This document shows positions 6,790 through 11,236 of a DNA stretch of 11,236 nucleotides, piece after piece (the stretch's first letter is position 1; the number at the start of each line of letters is the position of its first letter). This DNA comes from Bulleidia sp. (GTDB taxonomy: Bacteria; Bacillota_I; Bacilli_A; Erysipelotrichales; Erysipelotrichaceae), in assembly GCA_016293365.1 (NCBI GenBank), contig JAEDEK010000061.1, positions 1-11,236 of the forward strand. The letters are read 5' to 3'. Below the pieces are notes generated by a model, which was given only the letters and a program-made list of their open reading frames with translations, was not told the DNA's origin and ran no database searches. Both the position numbers and the translations under genes were made by a program.

Positions 6790-8354
6790 CGTGTATACAC
6801 CATCCTTCCATCCATAACCGTCATCATGACTCTGACAGTATGGAGCTGATCTGTTTCCACTTCATATGGGTTTTGATCCAGTACTGCAAAATCTGCATAA
6901 TATCCCTCTTTGATGGCACCGATCCGATCTTCCATGAATAACTGTCTGGCACCGTTGATGGTATATGTCGCCATGGCTTCTTCCACACTCAGACATTCCT
7001 TGGGATTCATAGCCTTACCTGGAAACGACAGTGATTTTCTTGTAACTGCACATTCCAGTCCCTTCATGACATCCGGCATCTCCACCGGTGCATCCGAACC
7101 GTTGGAACACAGTGTTCCTTCATATAGTGTATGGAACGGATAGGAGGTTTCAGCCAGCTGGCTGCCGACTCTTTCGCTTACAATCGAAGCATCATAGTCA
7201 ACAAAGATGGACTGATAATAACATGAAAGATTCAGATCGATGATTTTACGGATCTGATCTTCACGCAGAATCTGACAGTGAACAATACCATGATGGAGCG
7301 GATTACCCGGACAGATATGATCCTGCAGTACATCCAGCCATTCATCCACCGCTCTGTCCCCGATACAGTGGGCAATCGTCGGCATGTTGAAACGGTTTGC
7401 CAGCATGACATCCCGCTCCATATCCTGCTTATCCATGCACATGGTACCTTTTGTGGTTGAATCATCCTGATAGCTGTGATTCATTGCAGCAGTACGTGCG
7501 CCGAGAGACCCATCGAGAATCAGTTTCAGTGGACCGATTCTGAAGAAATCATTTCCAACATCAAATGTATATCCATCATCCAGGAATGAAGCAAATGCCT
7601 GATCATCTGCAAATTCACACTGCTGATTGACACGTACAGTCAGCCTGCCCTGATAGGAAAGCTTTTCATAGGCATCCAGAGGTCCACGGTAATCATGTGT
7701 CACGGAAATAAAGTCATCTGAACCGACGGTTGTAATACCGCAGGCATTGACATATTCCTGTCCTTTCAGAATGAAGCTCTGCAGTTTTTCAACATCCGGT
7801 TCCTTCTGCAGTCCATGAATCAGATTGATGGCATTTTCCTCGACTCTGCCTGTTTCATAGATGATTCTGCCACCTTCCATTTCAAAATCTTCCGTAATGC
7901 CGGCAATTTCAAGTACTTTGGAGTTTACTGTCATGACATGACCGCAGGCACGTGTCAGAGCAATCGGAACATCTGTGCTGATCGCATCCAGAGCTGTCTT
8001 ATCCGGTTTACTGCCATCGATAAAGCGGTCTTCGTTATATCCTCTTCCAAGCAGCCAGTCTCCTTCATCCAGAGTATTGAGTCCTTTGCGACATGCCTGT
8101 TGTATATCCTCAACACTGGTACATCCATCCAGCTGGACACTGGAAAGATAGAAACCAAGTTCCAGCAGATGCATGTGAGAATCGACAAATCCAGGACTGA
8201 CAAACATACCTCTGAGATCAATGATCTCATCACAGTCACTGATTTCATCGTGCAGATCCGCTTCATTACCGACATGGGTGATATACTGATCTTCATAGAT
8301 GATGACATCTTCATTTCTGCCATGCATCCGGCAGTGAATCATAGCTGTTTTCAT
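6786..8354 (-). CDS. YtcJ-type metal-dependent amidohydrolase (amidohydrolase 3 family)
   Basis: A 522-residue cytoplasmic hydrolase of the amidohydrolase superfamily, YtcJ branch (distant relatives of N-acyl-D-amino-acid hydrolases and imidazolonepropionase). An N-terminal beta-sandwich piece leads into PGFVDSHMH (HxH at 60 and 62). Further metal-site motifs follow: KLILDGSLGART (Lys277, likely the bridging lysine), IAHCIGD (His329), HHGIVHCQ (His354-His359) and SNGSDAP (Asp421). The end returns to the sandwich with GAIKEGYYADFAVLD. The GTG at 8360 is also in frame, but AAGGAG lies 5 nt before ATG 8354 and almost touches the GTG, so ATG is chosen. That ribosome binding site overlaps the stop of the GNAT-PPase gene. 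The natural substrate of this family is mostly unknown and cannot be named here; an N-acyl or cyclic amide is the general expectation. All metal ligands look intact. Confidence 0.92.
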   Translation of the reverse strand: MKTAMIHCRMHGRNEDVIIYEDQYITHVGNEADLHDEISDCDEIIDLRGMFVSPGFVDSHMHLLELGFYLSSVQLDGCTSVEDIQQACRKGLNTLDEGDWLLGRGYNEDRFIDGSKPDKTALDAISTDVPIALTRACGHVMTVNSKVLEIAGITEDFEMEGGRIIYETGRVEENAINLIHGLQKEPDVEKLQSFILKGQEYVNACGITTVGSDDFISVTHDYRGPLDAYEKLSYQGRLTVRVNQQCEFADDQAFASFLDDGYTFDVGNDFFRIGPLKLILDGSLGARTAAMNHSYQDDSTTKGTMCMDKQDMERDVMLANRFNMPTIAHCIGDRAVDEWLDVLQDHICPGNPLHHGIVHCQILREDQIRKIIDLNLSCYYQSIFVDYDASIVSERVGSQLAETSYPFHTLYEGTLCSNGSDAPVEMPDVMKGLECAVTRKSLSFPGKAMNPKECLSVEEAMATYTINGARQLFMEDRIGAIKEGYYADFAVLDQNPYEVETDQLHTVRVMMTVMDGRMVYTR

Positions 8355-8363
8355 ACACACTCC

Positions 8364-9113
8364 TTATTCTCCACACAGAATCATTCTTGTATGGTAATAC
8401 TGCTCCACCATACCGATCTGCGTGATGATTTCTTCTTTGTTGATTGTCCAGGTCGGTGGGGCAACAATCAGATGCAGGTTGCTGTCTTCCTGATGATAGA
8501 TGATACCAATGACCGTTCCGGTAAATGTTTCCCTTGGTTCATAGACACCGACAATCCGCGCTTCGATATCATCGCAGTCTTCCATTGTGACCGGCTGCTG
8601 TACATAACCGCAGCTGCATGTCATTTCTCCATCGCTTCTTTGATCAAGGCTTCCATATGGCCTGTCGACGATGACAGTGACACTCTTTCCAAGAAAAGAT
8701 CTGCCACAAAGGTATTCCATTGCGGCAAAAGGAATGTCGCCTTCTGTTTTTTCCAGAATGTCAAAGCCTTTCTTTTCAAACCAGGATACAAGATCTCCAT
8801 ATCCCTGTACGCTGATTCTTGAAACATGCATCTGTTCCGCCTTTTCAATCAGCCCTTTCAGCAATGCAGTGCCTGCACCTTTATTTCTGTAGTGTGGATG
8901 TACCATAAGCAGTGCGATACGGAAGTTTTCATCATATAAAAGCACACCACAGATCTGCTCATCCCGCTGACAGACAAGCCATGTATAGTTTTCCTGTTCC
9001 AGTTTCTTCAGTATCTGTTCCGTTCCTTTGGATAATGAAGCATCACTGTCAAGACATTCCTTCAAAAACGCAAAGGCAGTGAGTCTGTCCCCCTGCCCGG
9101 TTACAATCATCAT
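8364..9113 (-). CDS. GNAT acetyltransferase fused to a degenerate inorganic-pyrophosphatase-like domain
   Basis: A 249-residue two-domain protein. Residues 1-137 are a GNAT fold: TWLVCQRDEQICGVLLY (44-60), LLMVHPHYRNKGAGTALL (68-85, acetyl-CoA loop R76-NKGAG) and LVSWFEKKGF (108-117). Residues 141-245 resemble the small family I inorganic pyrophosphatases of Bacillota: LGKSVTVIVDRPYGS (141-155), GYV (169-171), an acidic D-C-D-D-I-E stretch (179-184) at the usual D-x-D-x-x-D metal site, EPRETFTGTVIGII (192-205), LIVAPP and EEII...EQYY. Several expected catalytic residues seem altered: the YPxNYGY loop reads MTCSCGY, and the D-x-K near 212-214 reads NLH. The domain may therefore bind rather than hydrolyse a phosphorylated ligand. 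The ATG follows the SseB stop directly (TAAATG), without a Shine-Dalgarno site, implying coupling. GNAT assignment is firm; the second domain rests on remembered family patterns. Confidence 0.8.
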   Translation of the reverse strand: MMIVTGQGDRLTAFAFLKECLDSDASLSKGTEQILKKLEQENYTWLVCQRDEQICGVLLYDENFRIALLMVHPHYRNKGAGTALLKGLIEKAEQMHVSRISVQGYGDLVSWFEKKGFDILEKTEGDIPFAAMEYLCGRSFLGKSVTVIVDRPYGSLDQRSDGEMTCSCGYVQQPVTMEDCDDIEARIVGVYEPRETFTGTVIGIIYHQEDSNLHLIVAPPTWTINKEEIITQIGMVEQYYHTRMILCGE

Positions 9114-9914
9114 TTAAAGCTGAAGTTCTCTGTCATAAAGAGGAACGGACTCCTTGATGACATCCTTGAGAAGATTTTCCGTAACAGAAGTCACTTCAAT
9201 CGGTACATTCTTTCCAAGCGGCACTGCAACTTCACGGATTGCGTTGAGAATGCGCTCTTCCTTCACATCCGCTTCCACAATGAACAACAGTGCTGTGGCA
9301 GGGCCGACCGTTTTCTGCTTCAGCCATACACGGCTGATTTCCTTTTCCTTTTCACATCGATCATACACAGCATTGACCACACGTGTCGGATAGACGGATG
9401 GTTCACTGTAACGAATCGCAAATGGAGCTGGAACCGGATTTGATGCAACAGGTCTGGATACCTGCAGTCTTCCAGTTACAACACCGACAAGATTTCTTGG
9501 AATGACAACATTGTCTTTACCAGGATTGATTACAAGCCCTGCTGCTTTCTGGTTATCCGCAAGCAGCTGATCAAAGTCCTTCACAGAACGGACAACAAGT
9601 TTCGGCTCAATGCCCTTTCCAAACTGAACATTTCTGGAATGTTCAAAAGCGGTAAATACCGGAAACAGTGTCTTACCGTCATTTGTATTGAGAAGATAGA
9701 ATTTGATCTGGGAAGGATGTGCATTTCGGATCGTGCCGTCTTTCTGCTGCTGAATATCCACATCAAAATCACATGGAGACAGCAGCTTTGCTTTTTTTAA
9801 TGCCTCGACCAGAGCATCCTGTTTTGCGGATGGAGAGCTTTCCTTCATCTGCTGAATCACCTGATCCAGTTCAGGATTTCTGATCGGTTCTGTTTTTGTT
9901 TTCTTATCTGTCAT
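9114..9914 (-). CDS. SseB family protein (N- and C-terminal SseB domains)
   Basis: A 266-residue soluble protein with the two-domain SseB architecture. The N-terminal part (about 15-145) includes FYLLNTNDGKTLFPVFTAFEH (72-92), the hallmark stretch in which an expected value is compared across a beta-rich fold, and GLVINPGKDNVVIPRNLV (126-143). The C-terminal part (about 160-265) begins with PAPFAIRYSEPSVYP and ends in a helical V-P-L-Y-D segment. SseB was named for enhanced serine sensitivity in E. coli; its biochemical role is unknown. It is the first gene of the operon. The ATG at 9914 has AGGAAAG about 4-10 nt upstream, and the promoter -10 box ends only 24 nt before it, so the untranslated leader is short. 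Its stop codon abuts the start of the next gene. Nothing appears truncated. Confidence 0.87.
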   Translation of the reverse strand: MTDKKTKTEPIRNPELDQVIQQMKESSPSAKQDALVEALKKAKLLSPCDFDVDIQQQKDGTIRNAHPSQIKFYLLNTNDGKTLFPVFTAFEHSRNVQFGKGIEPKLVVRSVKDFDQLLADNQKAAGLVINPGKDNVVIPRNLVGVVTGRLQVSRPVASNPVPAPFAIRYSEPSVYPTRVVNAVYDRCEKEKEISRVWLKQKTVGPATALLFIVEADVKEERILNAIREVAVPLGKNVPIEVTSVTENLLKDVIKESVPLYDRELQL

Positions 9915-9937
9915 ATACTTTCCTGCTTTCAGTAAAC

Positions 9938-9966
9938 AGTATACAGTTGTGACAGATATTTCTCAA
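9938..9966 (-). promoter_or_regulatory. Sigma-A-type promoter of the minus-strand operon
   Basis: On the minus strand TTGAGA (9966-9961) and TATACT (9943-9938) are separated by exactly 17 nt, close to the TTGACA/TATAAT consensus. Transcription would start near 9931, leaving a leader of about 17 nt that includes the AGGA ribosome binding site. This is the best promoter seen in the window, and the tight packing of the genes up to M18 suggests it serves them all. Confidence 0.65.
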
Positions 9967-10042
9967 TGTATAGAAACTGTACTTTTTGCGATATTTTCCC
10001 TGAATGCAATGATAAAATGAAATTCGCAGATCCTTTATCATG

Positions 10043-10066
10043 CCTTCACATGCTGTTCACACAGCA
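10043..10066 (+). promoter_or_regulatory. Tandem TTCACA octamers and inverted repeat upstream of htrA
   Basis: Two octamers, CCTTCACA (10043-10050) and TGTTCACA (10054-10061), lie 11 bp apart, one helical turn. They resemble the repeated TTTTCACA octamer that I recall from Bacillus subtilis htrA and htrB promoters controlled by the CssRS secretion-stress system (7 of 8 and 6 of 8 matches). The second one overlaps a perfect inverted repeat, TGCTGT-TCAC-ACAGCA (10051-10066). A weak promoter could use TTCACA (10045-10050) with GATAAA (10069-10074), spacing 18, which suits activator dependence. The assignment to a CssR-like regulator is inference. Confidence 0.4.
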
Positions 10067-10106
10067 AAGATAAACTATGACTGTAAAAAGAAAAGGAGTG
10101 ATGAAT

Positions 10107-11236
10107 ATGACACAGTTCAATCACGATGAAGTCATCAACGCTGAATTTGAAGAAAAAAAGACACACACAGCGCCACATAACACAGAAAACAGAAAAAGAA
10201 GATCAGGCAATGGTTTAAAAAACACTGTTGTGATCGTTGCATTATCCCTTGTATGTGGTGCAGGTGGAGGTATCATTGCCACAAAAGCAATGAATGATGG
10301 AAAGCAGGAAGTTGTCGTTACAACTGTTCAGCAGCCTTCTCCAAGCAATACAACATCGGTTTCCTCTTCTACAGGACTGAGCATTTCCCAGGCAGCACAG
10401 AAAGCTGCTCCAAGTGTTGTTGAAATCCTTGCGGAAGGCACCACAACTACATATGGATTCTTCGGCGGCACATATACTTCCCAGTCTGCTGGATCAGGTG
10501 TGATCATCTCTGACGATGGCTATATCATCACAAACCACCACGTTGTAGAAGATGGTGAATCCTTCACCATCACAACCTACGATGGAACAGAATATGAAGC
10601 TTCTCTGATTGGTTCAGATGCCAAAAGTGACATTGCAGTCCTCAAGGTGGAAGCGGAAGATCTGACTCCTGCCGTACTCGGTGATTCTTCTACTGTACAG
10701 ACAGGTGATACGGCAATTGTTATCGGCAACCCTCTTGGTACACTTGGTGGCACAGTGACAGATGGTATTATTTCCGCAACATCCCGTACGATTACCGTCA
10801 ATGATCAGGCAATGGAACTGCTGCAGACAAACGCACAGATCAACTCCGGCAACTCCGGTGGTGGTTTATTTGACGGTAACGGCAATCTCATCGGTATCGT
10901 CAATGCCAAGGACTCCGGTACAACTTCAACCGGTACAACCATTGAAGGTCTTGGCTTTGCAATTCCGATCAACACAGCATTTGATATAGCAACGCAGCTG
11001 ATCGAAAACGGTGAAGTCACAAACCGTGCAACCATCGGTGTCTACCTGCAGGAACTGACTCAGTCCACAGGCAGATATACAGCAGGCCTTTATATCACGG
11101 AAGTCATCAAAGGAAGTGGTGCCGAAACTGCCGGTCTGCAGGCATATGATCGTATTATCGAAGCCAACGGCAGAAAGATCAGCTCCTATGAAGATCTCTC
11201 CGCTTCCCTGCTTGACAAACATGTCGGCGATCCATT
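10107..11236 (+). CDS. htrA: HtrA-type membrane-anchored S1C serine protease (3' end outside window)
   Basis: The first 376 residues of an HtrA/DegP-like protease, open to the window edge. A short charged cytoplasmic N-terminus is followed by one membrane anchor (about 39-58) and a Ser/Thr-rich linker (70-90). The trypsin-like domain (about 92-300) has SGSGVIIS-type entry at 127-135, His145 in TNHHVV, Asp175 in SDIAVL and Ser250 in GNSGG; the usual GNSGGPL here reads GNSGGGL. A PDZ domain begins near 308 with IGVYLQEL and is cut by the window end. Such proteases degrade or refold misfolded proteins outside the membrane. The start is ATG 10107, with AAGGAG (10093-10098) 8 nt upstream; an in-frame ATG at 10101 is only 2 nt from it. 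The gene is divergent from the minus-strand operon and probably under envelope-stress control. Confidence 0.95.
   Translation, partial: MTQFNHDEVINAEFEEKKTHTAPHNTENRKRRSGNGLKNTVVIVALSLVCGAGGGIIATKAMNDGKQEVVVTTVQQPSPSNTTSVSSSTGLSISQAAQKAAPSVVEILAEGTTTTYGFFGGTYTSQSAGSGVIISDDGYIITNHHVVEDGESFTITTYDGTEYEASLIGSDAKSDIAVLKVEAEDLTPAVLGDSSTVQTGDTAIVIGNPLGTLGGTVTDGIISATSRTITVNDQAMELLQTNAQINSGNSGGGLFDGNGNLIGIVNAKDSGTTSTGTTIEGLGFAIPINTAFDIATQLIENGEVTNRATIGVYLQELTQSTGRYTAGLYITEVIKGSGAETAGLQAYDRIIEANGRKISSYEDLSASLLDKHVGDP

Noticed and set aside
6244..6849. Plus-strand open frame of 201 codons
   Set aside because: It is antisense to the Pat-like GNAT gene and the end of the amidohydrolase, with no motif and no ribosome binding site of note.
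7815..8822. Long plus-strand open frame of 335 codons
   Set aside because: It lies opposite the YtcJ amidohydrolase and the GNAT-PPase gene, both of which show clear family motifs. Its translation is Cys/His/Ile-rich with no recognisable domain, so it is an antisense shadow.
9936..9982. Repeated ACAGT/ACTGT words and GTATAGAAACTGTAC as an operator (CopY-like box considered)
   Set aside because: The nearest match to TACA-N2-TGTA is imperfect (TACAGTTGTG) and the words have irregular spacing. There is no copper gene nearby, so no operator is claimed.

Overview
The window looks like a chromosomal segment of a low-to-mid GC Bacillota (Firmicutes) bacterium. The grounds are Shine-Dalgarno sites of the AAGGAGG type, heavy AGA arginine use, and a gene set typical of the group (YitT with DUF2179, a short M18 aminopeptidase, SseB-family protein, membrane-anchored HtrA, lactose/cellobiose-type PTS IIC). 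I lean toward an Erysipelotrichia-like gut anaerobe, but that is a weak inference. There are no RNA genes, CRISPR arrays, insertion sequences or phage genes.

Layout: an intergenic region at about 9915-10106 separates two divergent units. To the right, htrA (S1C serine protease, + strand) runs off the window end. To the left, a tightly packed minus-strand operon starts at a good sigma-A-type promoter (9938-9966). In transcription order it reads: SseB-family protein (9914-9114), a GNAT domain joined to a degenerate pyrophosphatase-like domain (9113-8364), YtcJ-type amidohydrolase (8354-6786), phosphinothricin-acetyltransferase-like GNAT (6789-6226), HflX GTPase (6229-4997), a chimeric second HflX (4983-3601), M18 aminopeptidase (3587-2214), YitT-family membrane protein (2161-1298), then an orphan, divergent PTS EIIC-like membrane protein (1222-71), perhaps with its own promoter. 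From SseB to M18 the genes overlap by 4 nt or are separated by at most 13 nt, so translational coupling is likely.

The outstanding feature is a tandem duplication with a 1,396-bp period (copies 3483-4884 and 4879-6280). No difference between copies was seen by eye. Its ends share the 6-bp word TTCTGT. It duplicates all of hflX plus the start of the M18 gene. The operon therefore keeps an intact hflX and an intact M18 gene and gains a new in-frame gene: 35 residues of M18 N-terminus, a 15-residue linker read from the tail of the GNAT gene in another frame, then the complete 410-residue HflX, driven by the strong M18 ribosome binding site. This is either a very recent rearrangement or an assembly artefact.

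How the genes work together is not obvious beyond general housekeeping and stress themes: ribosome rescue (HflX), peptide turnover (M18), envelope protein quality control (HtrA) and acetylation. Other points worth a second look are the degenerate pyrophosphatase domain fused to GNAT, the EIIC-like protein that has lost its sugar-site motifs, a small ORF with the strongest ribosome binding site in the operon whose start codon lies inside a hairpin, and CssR-like octamers upstream of htrA.
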